Below are positions 42,003-50,641 of a DNA stretch of 64,000 nucleotides, one piece after another. The notes under the pieces are model-generated. The model ran no database searches. It saw only the letters and a list, made by a program, of their open reading frames with translations, and was not told where the DNA came from. Made by a program: the position numbers and the translations under genes. Every line of letters begins with the position of its first letter. Position 1 is the stretch's first letter. Source of the DNA: an uncultured Polaribacter sp. GTDB lineage: Bacteria > Bacteroidota > Bacteroidia > Flavobacteriales > Flavobacteriaceae. Location: assembly GCF_947503875.1 (NCBI RefSeq), contig NZ_CANNFH010000004.1, forward strand, positions 360,050 to 424,049, written 5' to 3'.

Positions 42003-44113
42003 TGTCTAAAAACGATATAAAAGTTGCTTTATTAGGTAACCCAAATACAGGTAAAACCTCCCTTTTTAATCAGCTTACAGGCTTAACACAAAAGGTGGGT
42101 AATTACCCTGGTGTTACTGTAGATAAAAAGCAAGGTAAAAGCAAATTGTCTGCAACACAAAATGCAATTATTACAGATTTACCAGGAACTTATAGTATCA
42201 ATCCTACTTCTTTAGATGAAAGTATTGTATTAAAAACATTACTAAAGAAAGACATAAAGGAAACGCCAGATGTAATTTTAGTGGTGGCAGATGTAGAAAA
42301 TTTAAAAAGAAATTTACTTTTATTTTCGCAGATTAAAGATTTAGAAATTCCTACTGTATTGGCCATAAATATGGTAGATCAGATGACTAAAAAGGGAATT
42401 TCTATAGATGTTTCTCTTTTAAAAGAAGAATTAAATACAGAGGTAGTTTTAATAAGTGCGCGTAAAAACGAGGGTATTTTAGACGTAAAAGAAGCTATTA
42501 TTCGTTGTCATGTTGCTGCTAAAGCATCGCCACTTTGTGGCATAGATTCTAAGATAGATCCAGATTATTTTGCCAAACTTAAAGAAATTAGCAACAACTT
42601 TTCTTTATACGAATTGTGGTTAATGGTCACTCAAGACAGTTATTCAGAAACCATTACAAAAGAAGAAAAAGAAGGACTACTTGCATTTAAAAAAGATGCA
42701 TCAAAACTAAAAAAATACCAACATAAAGAAACTATTTACAGGTATCAAGAAATTAATAGAATTTTAAAGAAAACCTATTTAGTAGATAAAAGTAATGCTA
42801 CAGATTTACGTAGTAAATTAGATAAAATATTTACCCACAAAATTTTTGGATACGCTATTTTCTTTCTGATTTTGCTCGTTATTTTTCAATCTATTTTTGA
42901 TTGGGCAAGTGCACCTATGGATTTTATAGACGGTACTTTTGCAACGTTATCAGACTTAGCCAGAGCAAATTTACCTGAAGGAATTTTAACAGATTTGATT
43001 TCAGAAGGTATTATACCAGGTATTGGAGGTGTATTAATTTTTATACCACAAATTGCCATTTTATTTCTATTTATTGCCGTATTAGAAGAAACAGGTTACA
43101 TGAGTAGAGTGGTTTTTTTAATGGATAAAATTATGCGTCGTTTTGGAATGAATGGCAAAAGTGTAATTCCATTAATTTCTGGAACTGCTTGTGCAATACC
43201 AGCAATTATGTCTACCAGAACTATTGCAAACTGGAAAGAGCGTTTAATAACCATTTTAGTAGTACCTTTTACAACCTGTTCTGCAAGATTGCCAGTTTAT
43301 GCAATTTTAATTGCCTTAATAATACCAGATACCAAAATATTTGGGTTTTTAAATTTACAAGGTTTGGTGCTGTTAAGCTTATATGGTTTAGGTTTTTTTA
43401 GCGCTATAATTGGTGCCTATATTTTACACAAAACATTAAAAATTAGCACAAAATCTTTTTTTGTGGTAGAAATGCCAAACTATAAAATACCATCTGTTAA
43501 AAATGTGTTTTTTGATGTTTTAGAAAAAACAAAAGCTTTTGTATTGGGCGCAGGTAAAATAATTTTAGCACTTTCTATTGTGTTGTGGTTTTTAGCTTCT
43601 AACGGACCAGAGGCTTATAAAAATGCAGAAAAAAATACCATAGAAAGTAATATAAACAACAATTTACCGACCAACGAATTAGAGCAAAAAATTGCAGCTG
43701 CAAAATTAGAAAACTCATATATAGGTATTATGGGTAAATCTATAGAACCTGCAATAAAACCTTTGGGTTATGATTGGAAAATAGGTATTGCCTTAATTAC
43801 CTCTTTTGCTGCCAGAGAAGTTTTTGTAGGAACATTGGCAACTATTTATAGTGTAGAAGCTGATGATGAGAATACAGCCACTATAAAAGAAAAAATGCGT
43901 TCAGAGGTAAATCCAGATACAGGTAAAAAGCGTTTCAATTTTCCTGTTGGTATGTCTTTGGTAATTTTTTATGCTTTTGCAATGCAATGTATGGCAACAT
44001 TGGCCATAGTAAAAAGAGAAACTAAAACTTGGAAATGGCCATTAATTCAGTTATTTGGTATGGGCTTATTGGCTTATGTATCTGCTTTAATAACCTATCA
44101 AATATTAAGTTAA
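42002..44113 (+). CDS. feoB: Ferrous iron transporter FeoB
   Basis: FeoB is the inner-membrane Fe(II) transporter with a cytoplasmic GTPase domain. The G motifs are GNPNTGKTS (12-20), DLPGT (59-63) and NMVD (123-126). The membrane part carries two Gate domains (VLEETGYMSRVVFLMDKIMR, GTACAIPAIMSTRTI, CSARLPVYAILIALI, and later SFAAREVFVGTLATIY). The 703-aa length is normal. It overlaps feoA by one base and the following small gene by one base, so three proteins are read from one coupled operon. Confidence 0.97.
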   Translation: MSKNDIKVALLGNPNTGKTSLFNQLTGLTQKVGNYPGVTVDKKQGKSKLSATQNAIITDLPGTYSINPTSLDESIVLKTLLKKDIKETPDVILVVADVENLKRNLLLFSQIKDLEIPTVLAINMVDQMTKKGISIDVSLLKEELNTEVVLISARKNEGILDVKEAIIRCHVAAKASPLCGIDSKIDPDYFAKLKEISNNFSLYELWLMVTQDSYSETITKEEKEGLLAFKKDASKLKKYQHKETIYRYQEINRILKKTYLVDKSNATDLRSKLDKIFTHKIFGYAIFFLILLVIFQSIFDWASAPMDFIDGTFATLSDLARANLPEGILTDLISEGIIPGIGGVLIFIPQIAILFLFIAVLEETGYMSRVVFLMDKIMRRFGMNGKSVIPLISGTACAIPAIMSTRTIANWKERLITILVVPFTTCSARLPVYAILIALIIPDTKIFGFLNLQGLVLLSLYGLGFFSAIIGAYILHKTLKISTKSFFVVEMPNYKIPSVKNVFFDVLEKTKAFVLGAGKIILALSIVLWFLASNGPEAYKNAEKNTIESNINNNLPTNELEQKIAAAKLENSYIGIMGKSIEPAIKPLGYDWKIGIALITSFAAREVFVGTLATIYSVEADDENTATIKEKMRSEVNPDTGKKRFNFPVGMSLVIFYAFAMQCMATLAIVKRETKTWKWPLIQLFGMGLLAYVSALITYQILS

Positions 44114-44229
44114 TGCAACAAATTGTAGTTTATATATTACTGGTAATAGCTGTTTTTTTTCTTTTGAAGAAATACATACTCCCAAACAAGAAAAAAACAG
44201 GTTGCAGTACAGATTGTAATTGCCATTAA
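44113..44229 (+). CDS. FeoB-associated Cys-rich membrane protein
   Basis: This 38-aa protein starts with ATG overlapping the feoB stop (TAATG). It has one hydrophobic helix (IVVYILLVIAVFFLLKKYI) followed by a basic stretch and a Cys-rich tail GCSTDCNCH. This is the layout of the small FeoB-associated proteins (the FeoB_associated family) found after feoB in several phyla. A role in iron binding or FeoB assembly is plausible but unproven. Confidence 0.85.
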   Translation: MQQIVVYILLVIAVFFLLKKYILPNKKKTGCSTDCNCH

Positions 44230-44320
44230 ATTTATTAAAAAATTAGTACAGTTTTTTGTAATGTTAATGACTTTTGGCAGACTTCTTGCTTAGTATAACA
44301 TTACAAAAACAAATAGAACC

Positions 44321-44857
44321 ATGAAAAAATTTATGCTTACAATTGCAATTTTTGCAATTGCAATTAGTACAAGTACAAACACATTTGCACAAAAGTTTCC
44401 AAAATTAGATGTTAGTCCTATGGATGCTGCTGCTTTTCCAACCAATTGGAGAGATGCAGATAAAGTAGTAAAAGTAGTCTATAGTAGACCTTCTTTAAAA
44501 GGAAGATCTTTAGCAAAACTAGCACCAAATGATAAAGTTTGGAGAACTGGCGCAAACGAATCTGCAGAAATCACATTTTACAAAGATGTAGTTTTTGGCG
44601 GCAAAAAGGTAAAGGCAGGTACCTATTCTTTATATGCTATTCCTACAACAGGAGATTGGACAATCATTTTAAGTAATCAATTAAATTTTTGGGGGTCTTA
44701 TTTTTACAAACAAGACCAAGATGTTGTAAGAGTTAATGGAGCAGTAAACAAAGTAGAAGATGCTATAGAAGCTTTTTCTATAATGTTTGATAAAGACATG
44801 ACTTTAAAAATGGGATGGGAGCACACAATTGTTTCTGTACCAATTACTGTAGATTAA
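44321..44857 (+). CDS. DUF2911 secreted protein
   Basis: The 178-aa protein has a signal peptide (MKKFMLTIAIFAIAISTSTN...FAQ). The DUF2911 signature follows: VVYSRPSLKGRS, WRTGANESAEITFYKDV, AGTYSLYAIPTTGDWTIILS, NFWGSYFY. The family is common in Bacteroidota and has no known function. It is separated from the feo operon by 91 bp and is followed by a strong terminator, so it is probably its own unit. Confidence 0.9.
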   Translation: MKKFMLTIAIFAIAISTSTNTFAQKFPKLDVSPMDAAAFPTNWRDADKVVKVVYSRPSLKGRSLAKLAPNDKVWRTGANESAEITFYKDVVFGGKKVKAGTYSLYAIPTTGDWTIILSNQLNFWGSYFYKQDQDVVRVNGAVNKVEDAIEAFSIMFDKDMTLKMGWEHTIVSVPITVD

Positions 44858-44879
44858 AGTAATTTTTTTAAAATAATAG

Positions 44880-44910
44880 AAAAGCCACAAACTTTGTTTG
44901 TGGCTTTTTC
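44880..44910 (+). terminator. Terminator after the DUF2911 gene
   Basis: AAAAGCCACAAA and TTTGTGGCTTTT are perfect 12-bp arms with a 5-nt loop and a T-run. Confidence 0.9.
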
Positions 44911-45114
44911 TGTTTTAAAGCTTTTTTAACTTTTAACAGTAAAATTAACTGTAATGCACAAATTGATGGGTTATTTGTGTAAAAATTGATTAAAATTTTC
45001 TTGTGATAATACTAGTGTAGGATTTTCCAGAAATGGCGCATTAAATAAAACTTCGTACTATAGAAATTCTGATTATAAGAATGACCTGTAATCTTATATT
45101 TTTTTGTTATAACA

Positions 45115-45146
45115 AATGAGCTTTCTATGCAGTTAGAAAGCTCATT
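45115..45146. terminator. Strong 13-bp hairpin upstream of leuS
   Basis: AATGAGCTTTCTA and TAGAAAGCTCATT are perfect 13-bp arms with a 6-nt loop. No gene ends here: the preceding gene already has its own terminator 200 bp earlier. In the 307-bp spacer 44911-45219 this hairpin could end a small RNA; I see no reading frame worth calling. Confidence 0.6.
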
Positions 45147-45189
45147 GTATTTTAAGAGAAATCTGTTTTTTGCTTACAAAGAATAAACG

Positions 45190-45197
45190 TAAATTTG
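45190..45197 (+). promoter_or_regulatory. -7 promoter element of leuS
   Basis: TAAATTTG followed by C is 22 bp upstream of the leuS ATG. Confidence 0.55.
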
Positions 45198-45219
45198 CCC
45201 CTTAAATTATTAGGATAAG

Positions 45220-48200
45220 ATGCAATATAATCATCAAGAAATAGAAAAAAATTGGCAAAAATTTTGGGCAGAAAATCAAACTTTTAAAGCCGAACAAACT
45301 TCAGATAAACCTAAATATTATGTGTTAGATATGTTTCCTTATCCATCAGGTGCAGGTTTACATGTTGGGCATCCTTTAGGTTATATTGCTAGTGATATTT
45401 ATGCGCGTTACAAACGTCATAAAGGGTTTAATGTATTGCATCCTCAAGGCTATGATTCTTTTGGTTTGCCAGCAGAACAATATGCTATTCAAACTGGGCA
45501 ACACCCTGCAAAAACTACAGAAGATAATATAAAAACATATAGAAGGCAATTAGATCAAATTGGTTTTTCTTTTGATTGGAGTAGAGAAGTTAGAACTTCT
45601 AGTCCAGAATATTATAAATGGACGCAGTGGATTTTTATTGAACTATTCAATTCTTGGTATAATAAAGATACAGACAAAGCAGAAGATATTTCAGCCTTAG
45701 AAAAAATCTTTAAAAAAGAAGGAAATACAACTGTAAATGCAGTTTGTGATGAGGATATAAAATCCTTTTCTGCAGACGAATGGAAAGCGTTTTCAACCAA
45801 AGAAAAAGAAGAAATTTTATTACAATACAGATTAACTTTTTTGTCTGATACAGAAGTAAATTGGTGTCCTGCGTTAGGAACCGTTTTAGCAAATGATGAA
45901 ATTGTAAACGGAGTTTCAGAAAGAGGAAGTCACCCAGTTATTCGTAAAAAAATGACCCAATGGTCTATGCGAATTTCTGCCTATGCACAACGTTTGTTAG
46001 ATGGATTAGAAAAAATTGATTGGCCACAACCTTTAAAAGACTCACAAACCAATTGGATTGGCAGATCTCAAGGGGCGATGGTAAGTTTTGAAGTCCTATC
46101 CCCAACCCTTTCCAAAGGAAAGGGAGCAAATGAGCAATCGAAAAACGCTAAAGGTTACATGACTGGTGGAACGAATTCTTATTTGTTGCTTGAAAAAGCA
46201 AAAGAAATGAGAGCAAATCCCACGCCTGCAGAAGCTATTTTGTGGAAACAATTAAAAGGTAAAAAGACAAAATTAAAGTTTAGACAACAGCATTTAATTA
46301 ACGATTATATAGTTGATTTTGTCTGTTTAACAAGAAAACTTATTGTTGAGATTGATGGTAAAATTCACGACTATCAATTAGAAAAAGATGCAGCAAGAAC
46401 TTTAGAATTAGAACAAAAATCTGGTTTTAAAGTTATCCGTTTTAAAAACGAACAGGTAATAGGAAACCTTGACAAAGTTTTATCAGATATTGATAAAGAG
46501 CTGAATAATCAATTTTACGCTCTTAAAGAATTAGAGAAAACTATAACGCAAAGTCAAAACACACACACAAAAAAAGATAAACACACACCTCCAACAGTGT
46601 CCCTTTCCTCTGGAAAGGGAGTCAGGGATAGGATTACAGTTTTTACCACACGCCCAGATACAATTTACGGAGTTTCGTTTATGACTTTGGCGCCAGAACA
46701 TGAGTTGGTTGCTAAAATTACAACAGATGCCCAAAAAGCAGAAGTTGAAGCCTATATAAAAGCAACTGCAAAACGTTCTGAACGCGATAGAATGGCAGAT
46801 GTGAAAACCATTTCTGGTGCGTTTACAGGTGCCTATGCAATACATCCTTTTTCTGGAGAAAAAGTACAAATTTGGATTGGAGATTACGTTTTAGCAGGTT
46901 ATGGAACAGGAGCAGTTATGGCTGTACCTTGTGGAGATGAGCGTGATTATGCATTTGCGAAACACTTTGGTATTCCTATTCCAAATATTTTTGAAGGTGT
47001 AGATATTTCTGAACAACCACACACAGATAAAGAAGGAACAGTTATTGCAAATTCAGACTTTTTATCTGGATTAAAATATAAAAAAGCATTAAAATTAGCC
47101 ATTTATGAAATGGAAAAAAGAGGTTTTGGTTATGGAAAAATAAATTATAGATTAAGAGACGCTGTTTTTAGCAGACAACGTTATTGGGGAGAACCTTTTC
47201 CTGTGTATTATAAAGACGGCATGCCACAAATGATAGATGCAAAACATTTGCCAATTGTATTGCCAGAAGTAGAAAAATACTTGCCAACAGAAGATGGAAA
47301 ACCACCTTTAGGAAACGCAACAGAATGGGCTTGGGATTCTAGAGCAAAGAAAGTAGTAAGTAATGAAAAGTTAAAAAACAAAACGGTTTATCCTTTAGAA
47401 TTAAACACAATGCCAGGTTGGGCAGGTAGTTCTTGGTATTTTAATAGATATATGGATGCTAATAATTCTGAAGCATTTGCAAGCAAAGAATCTTTAGAAT
47501 ATTGGCAAAATGTAGATTTATATATTGGAGGATCTGAACATGCAACAGGACACTTATTATATGCGCGTTTTTGGCAAAAGTTTTTGTTTGATAAAGGTAT
47601 TGTTCCTGTAGATGAATTTGCGAAGAAATTGATTAATCAAGGTATGATTTTAGGAACGTCTGCTTTTGTTTTTAAAGCCACTGCTTTTGTTAAAAATGGT
47701 TGTGCAATAGACAAATCTAATGATGATGTAATAGAGAAAATACCAACAATTTTTGTTTCTAAAAACTTATTTACAAATGATGATAAGTTTGAAACTGTAG
47801 TTAAAAATTATTTATTAGACGCTAAATTACTGAATCCTAATTTTGCAGATTTGGTAATGATTACCAAAACACCTTTACATGCAGATGTTTCTTTGGTAAA
47901 TGCTTCTGATGAAATGGATGTAGAAGGTTTTAAAAATCATCCGCTTAATAAAGAATACAAAGACGCAGTCTTTTTAGGCAAGAGTGGCAAAGTCCTTTCC
48001 TTCGGAGAGGATTTAGGAGAGGAAACAAGATGGGATTTTACAGTTGCTAGAGAAGTAGAAAAAATGTCTAAGTCTAAATACAATGTGGTTAATCCAGATG
48101 ATATTGTTGCAGAATATGGCGCAGATGCTTTGCGTCTTTTTGAGATGTTTTTAGGACCTTTAGAACAAACAAAACCTTGGAAAACTTCTGGTATTTCTGG

Positions 48201-48741
48201 TGTTTCATCATTCTTGAAAAAATTATGGAAATTGTATTTTAATGGAGAAAATCTAGAGATTTCCGATGAGAATGCAACTAAAGATGAGTTAAAAACCTTA
48301 CACAAAACCATAAAAAAGGTAGAACAAGATATAGAGAATTTTTCTTTTAATACTTCTGTTTCTACTTTTATGATTGCTGTAAATGAGTTAACAGCGTTAA
48401 AATGTAATAAACGCGAAATTTTAGAGCCTTTATTGATTTTATTATCGCCTTATGCACCACATATTACAGAAGAATTGTGGAAGTTATTAGGTCATAAAAC
48501 CTCAATTTCTACTGTAGATTTTCCTGTTTTTGAAGCAAAACATTTGATAGAAAGTGCTAAAAATTATCCAATTTCTTTCAACGGAAAAATGCGTTTTACT
48601 TTAGAACTTCCTTTAGATTTATCTAAAGAAGAAATAGAAAAAACGGTTATGGAACATGAAAAAACACAAGCACAATTAGAAGGTAGAACACCTAAAAAAG
48701 TAATTATTGTGCCAGGTAAAATAGTAAACATAGTAGGCTAG
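45220..48741 (+). CDS. leuS: Leucyl-tRNA synthetase with nested DUF559 nuclease domain
   Basis: LeuRS charges tRNA-Leu. The class I motifs HVGH (48-51) and KMSKS (948-952) are present, with the editing-domain signature FTTRPDTIYG after residue 475 and the C-terminal PHITEELWKLLG. At 1173 aa it is some 200-250 residues longer than I would expect for a flavobacterial LeuRS. Most of the excess is an in-frame insert at about residues 293-471 between MVSFEV and ITVFTTRPDT. It contains a complete DUF559 domain with all the expected polar residues (E338, D366, E377, D379, H383). A second insert of about 17 residues (GKVLSFGEDLGEETRWD) precedes KMSKS. The frame is open throughout, so the protein is probably made and active with both inserts in surface loops. 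Confidence 0.95.
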   Translation: MQYNHQEIEKNWQKFWAENQTFKAEQTSDKPKYYVLDMFPYPSGAGLHVGHPLGYIASDIYARYKRHKGFNVLHPQGYDSFGLPAEQYAIQTGQHPAKTTEDNIKTYRRQLDQIGFSFDWSREVRTSSPEYYKWTQWIFIELFNSWYNKDTDKAEDISALEKIFKKEGNTTVNAVCDEDIKSFSADEWKAFSTKEKEEILLQYRLTFLSDTEVNWCPALGTVLANDEIVNGVSERGSHPVIRKKMTQWSMRISAYAQRLLDGLEKIDWPQPLKDSQTNWIGRSQGAMVSFEVLSPTLSKGKGANEQSKNAKGYMTGGTNSYLLLEKAKEMRANPTPAEAILWKQLKGKKTKLKFRQQHLINDYIVDFVCLTRKLIVEIDGKIHDYQLEKDAARTLELEQKSGFKVIRFKNEQVIGNLDKVLSDIDKELNNQFYALKELEKTITQSQNTHTKKDKHTPPTVSLSSGKGVRDRITVFTTRPDTIYGVSFMTLAPEHELVAKITTDAQKAEVEAYIKATAKRSERDRMADVKTISGAFTGAYAIHPFSGEKVQIWIGDYVLAGYGTGAVMAVPCGDERDYAFAKHFGIPIPNIFEGVDISEQPHTDKEGTVIANSDFLSGLKYKKALKLAIYEMEKRGFGYGKINYRLRDAVFSRQRYWGEPFPVYYKDGMPQMIDAKHLPIVLPEVEKYLPTEDGKPPLGNATEWAWDSRAKKVVSNEKLKNKTVYPLELNTMPGWAGSSWYFNRYMDANNSEAFASKESLEYWQNVDLYIGGSEHATGHLLYARFWQKFLFDKGIVPVDEFAKKLINQGMILGTSAFVFKATAFVKNGCAIDKSNDDVIEKIPTIFVSKNLFTNDDKFETVVKNYLLDAKLLNPNFADLVMITKTPLHADVSLVNASDEMDVEGFKNHPLNKEYKDAVFLGKSGKVLSFGEDLGEETRWDFTVAREVEKMSKSKYNVVNPDDIVAEYGADALRLFEMFLGPLEQTKPWKTSGISGVSSFLKKLWKLYFNGENLEISDENATKDELKTLHKTIKKVEQDIENFSFNTSVSTFMIAVNELTALKCNKREILEPLLILLSPYAPHITEELWKLLGHKTSISTVDFPVFEAKHLIESAKNYPISFNGKMRFTLELPLDLSKEEIEKTVMEHEKTQAQLEGRTPKKVIIVPGKIVNIVG
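46095..46124. repeat. Left palindromic end of the leuS insert
   Basis: CCTATCCCCAACC then CCTTTCC-aaa-GGAAAGG. It is GC-rich, holds its own hairpin, and is an inverted partner of 46601-46632. Confidence 0.85.
46601..46632. repeat. Right palindromic end of the leuS insert
   Basis: CCCTTTCC-tct-GGAAAGGG then AGTCAGGGATAGG. Its reverse complement aligns with the left end over about 30 bp with a short gap. Confidence 0.85.
47985..48036. repeat. Short palindrome-derived insert before the KMSKS region of leuS
   Basis: AGTCCTTTCC-ttc-GGAGAGGATTTAGGAGAGG can form an imperfect hairpin, and encodes KVLSFGEDLGEE in a loop that I recall as shorter in related LeuRS. GC content and purine-rich runs differ from the surrounding gene. 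Confidence 0.6.
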
Positions 48742-48845
48742 CACACGCAGTGTGTGTTTGGTATGAGCTTGTTTTTGGAAAGTTTTTTTTGAAAATATGT
48801 TTCGTAGTTTCTTAAAAATAATGAGTATTTAAATATATTACACAA

Positions 48846-49016
48846 ATGAAATTTTTAATAATATTAATGTTTACTGTTTTTATTTGTAGTTGTACACCAA
48901 ACACAGATTTATGTGAATGCTCTTATGGTATACCAGATCTTAATAGTGAAAATGGCGTAAGAATAGAAACTATTGACTATGATTGTGAAATTGGTGCACC
49001 AACTCCTTGTATTTAA
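48846..49016 (+). CDS. Small lipoprotein of unknown function
   Basis: The 56-aa product (MKFLIILMFTVFICSCTPNT...) has a lipoprotein signal with lipobox FICSC, Cys16 being the probable lipidated residue. It has further cysteines (CECSYG, DYDCEIG, TPCI) that could form disulfides after export. I do not recognise the family. It is followed within 30 bp by a strong terminator, which supports a real transcript end. Confidence 0.65.
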   Translation: MKFLIILMFTVFICSCTPNTDLCECSYGIPDLNSENGVRIETIDYDCEIGAPTPCI

Positions 49017-49042
49017 TTCGTATTTATAATTAAATTATACCC

Positions 49043-49077
49043 AAAAGTCATTACAGTATTTGTAATGACTTTTTTTA
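49043..49077 (+). terminator. Terminator after the small lipoprotein gene
   Basis: AAAAGTCATTACA and TGTAATGACTTTTTTT form a 13-bp stem with a 5-nt loop and a T-run. Confidence 0.85.
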
Positions 49078-49122
49078 TTTGGTATCTTTCCGTACTGTTT
49101 CAAATTTATAAAAGCTATTCGT

Positions 49123-50580
49123 TTGCTAAAATTTAAAAATATTTCTTTAAGAATTCGCATCTTTTTATCGATGTTGTTTTTGGTGTTCTTGGCATCAGTT
49201 TTAATTTTGGTAGTTACCGTTTTTCAATATGATGAACAGACAAAAGACTACAATATTCAGCGTTTTGAGCGTAAAGAAGCCATTACCAAACAAATAATAG
49301 ATTTAGAGTTAACCAACAAAACTACGTATGCTGTAAAGACAGAAAATTTAAGCAGAATTTTTAAAGAACGTATTTTTGAAATTTCTTCTATTAATAAATT
49401 AAATATTGCTATTTACGATTTAAAAGGTAAACTTTTAAAATCTTCTATAGCATCTGCTTTTGAAAGAATAAACATACAGCCACTTACAGAAGATATTATT
49501 AGAGAATTGGCACAAAACTCTAACCACAGAACTTTTAAAAATGTAGAGATTGAAGATACCAGTTATCAAACTTCATATACCTATATAAAAGACTCAAAAT
49601 TTAAGCGCATAGGTATTTTAGAATTGCAGTTTACACAAGACAATTCAGAAATTGAGTATGAGTTAAGAGAATTTATTTCTAGATTAAGTTTGGTGTATTT
49701 AGTAATGTTTTTAATAGCAATTGCTTTTGCTTATTTTTTGTCGAGTTACATAACACGCTCTATAAAAACCATTTCTGATAAAATGCAGCAAACACGCTTA
49801 AATGAGCGTAATGAGAAAATTATATTAGATAAAGCAAGTTCAGAGATTGAAGTTTTGGTTGATGCCTATAATAATATGATAGATCAATTGGAAGAAAGTG
49901 CTGCAAAATTGGCAAGAAGTGAGCGAGAGCAGGCGTGGAGAGAGATGGCAAAGCAAGTGGCGCATGAAATTAAAAATCCATTAACACCAATGCGTTTGTC
50001 AGTTCAGAGTTTTGAGCGAAAGTTTAATCCTGAAGACGAAAATGTGAAAGAAAAGTTGGCAGAATATAGCCAAACTTTAATTCAGCAAATAGATGTAATG
50101 AGTTCTATTGCTTCTGCTTTTTCTGATTTTGCAAAAATGCCAACACAAAAAAAGGAAGAGATTGAGGTGATAAGTGTAGTAAAGTTGGCTTTAGATATTT
50201 TTAATGAAAAATCTGTTATTTATCAACCAAAAGAAAAAGAATTGTTAGCATTTTTAGATAAAACACAATTGATAAGAATTGTAACTAACCTAGTTAAAAA
50301 TGCAATACAAGCAACAGATAAAGAAGAAAATCCAATTATAAATGTGGTTGTTTTGTCTGAAAAAGAGAATTTAAAAATAGAGGTAATAGATAATGGTAAA
50401 GGAATAGCAGAAGATGTAAAAGATTTTATTTTTGAGCCTAAATTTACTACAAAATCAAGAGGAATGGGCTTAGGTTTAGGAATGATTAAAAACATTATAG
50501 AAGCTTACGAAGGCAGTATTTCTTTTACATCTAAAGAAGGAGAAGGTACTGTTTTTACAGTTGTTTTACCTAAAAAATAG
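49123..50580 (+). CDS. Membrane sensor histidine kinase (NtrY-like)
   Basis: The 485-aa protein has a first membrane helix at about residues 11-31, a periplasmic sensor region of about 150 residues, and a second helix near 188-210 (LVYLVMFLIAIAFAYFLSS). A HAMP linker (ITRSIKTISDKMQQTRLNER) leads to the phosphoacceptor H281 in AKQVAHEIKNPLTPMRLS. The ATPase domain carries the N box NLVKNAIQA, the G1 box IDNGKGIAED and the GMGLGLGMIKNI region. The combination EIKNPLTPM is typical of NtrY-type kinases. It starts at TTG 49123, with no ATG before the first helix. No response regulator is adjacent, so its partner is elsewhere. A near-consensus -7 (TATCTTTC) lies at 49083-49090. Confidence 0.92.
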   Translation: MLKFKNISLRIRIFLSMLFLVFLASVLILVVTVFQYDEQTKDYNIQRFERKEAITKQIIDLELTNKTTYAVKTENLSRIFKERIFEISSINKLNIAIYDLKGKLLKSSIASAFERINIQPLTEDIIRELAQNSNHRTFKNVEIEDTSYQTSYTYIKDSKFKRIGILELQFTQDNSEIEYELREFISRLSLVYLVMFLIAIAFAYFLSSYITRSIKTISDKMQQTRLNERNEKIILDKASSEIEVLVDAYNNMIDQLEESAAKLARSEREQAWREMAKQVAHEIKNPLTPMRLSVQSFERKFNPEDENVKEKLAEYSQTLIQQIDVMSSIASAFSDFAKMPTQKKEEIEVISVVKLALDIFNEKSVIYQPKEKELLAFLDKTQLIRIVTNLVKNAIQATDKEENPIINVVVLSEKENLKIEVIDNGKGIAEDVKDFIFEPKFTTKSRGMGLGLGMIKNIIEAYEGSISFTSKEGEGTVFTVVLPKK

Positions 50581-50641
50581 TTTGTACAAGTAGGTTGTAG
50601 CAAGTATTAGGTTAAAAAATATTAATTTAAAAATATTTAGT

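Larger units (their letters stand above)
46095..46632 (+). mobile_element. In-frame DUF559 nuclease element within leuS
   Basis: The 538-bp segment begins CCTATCCC and ends GGGATAGG, with a nested hairpin (CCTTTCC/GGAAAGG) inside each end. It encodes a DUF559/Vsr-like endonuclease domain: NPTPAEAILWKQLKG, KFRQQHL, DYIVDFVC, KLIVEIDGKIH, AARTLELEQKSGFKVIRFKN. The domain looks intact. Internal ATGs at 46158 and 46208 could allow a separate product. It is not an intein, since no splicing-junction residues are visible at the ends. Calling it mobile is inference from the bounded, palindromic ends and the abrupt interruption of LeuRS. Confidence 0.7.

Noticed and set aside
46095..46632. An intein in LeuRS
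   Set aside because: There is no Cys/Ser at the N-terminal junction and no His-Asn plus Cys/Ser/Thr at the C-terminal junction, and the domain is DUF559 rather than a Hint domain.
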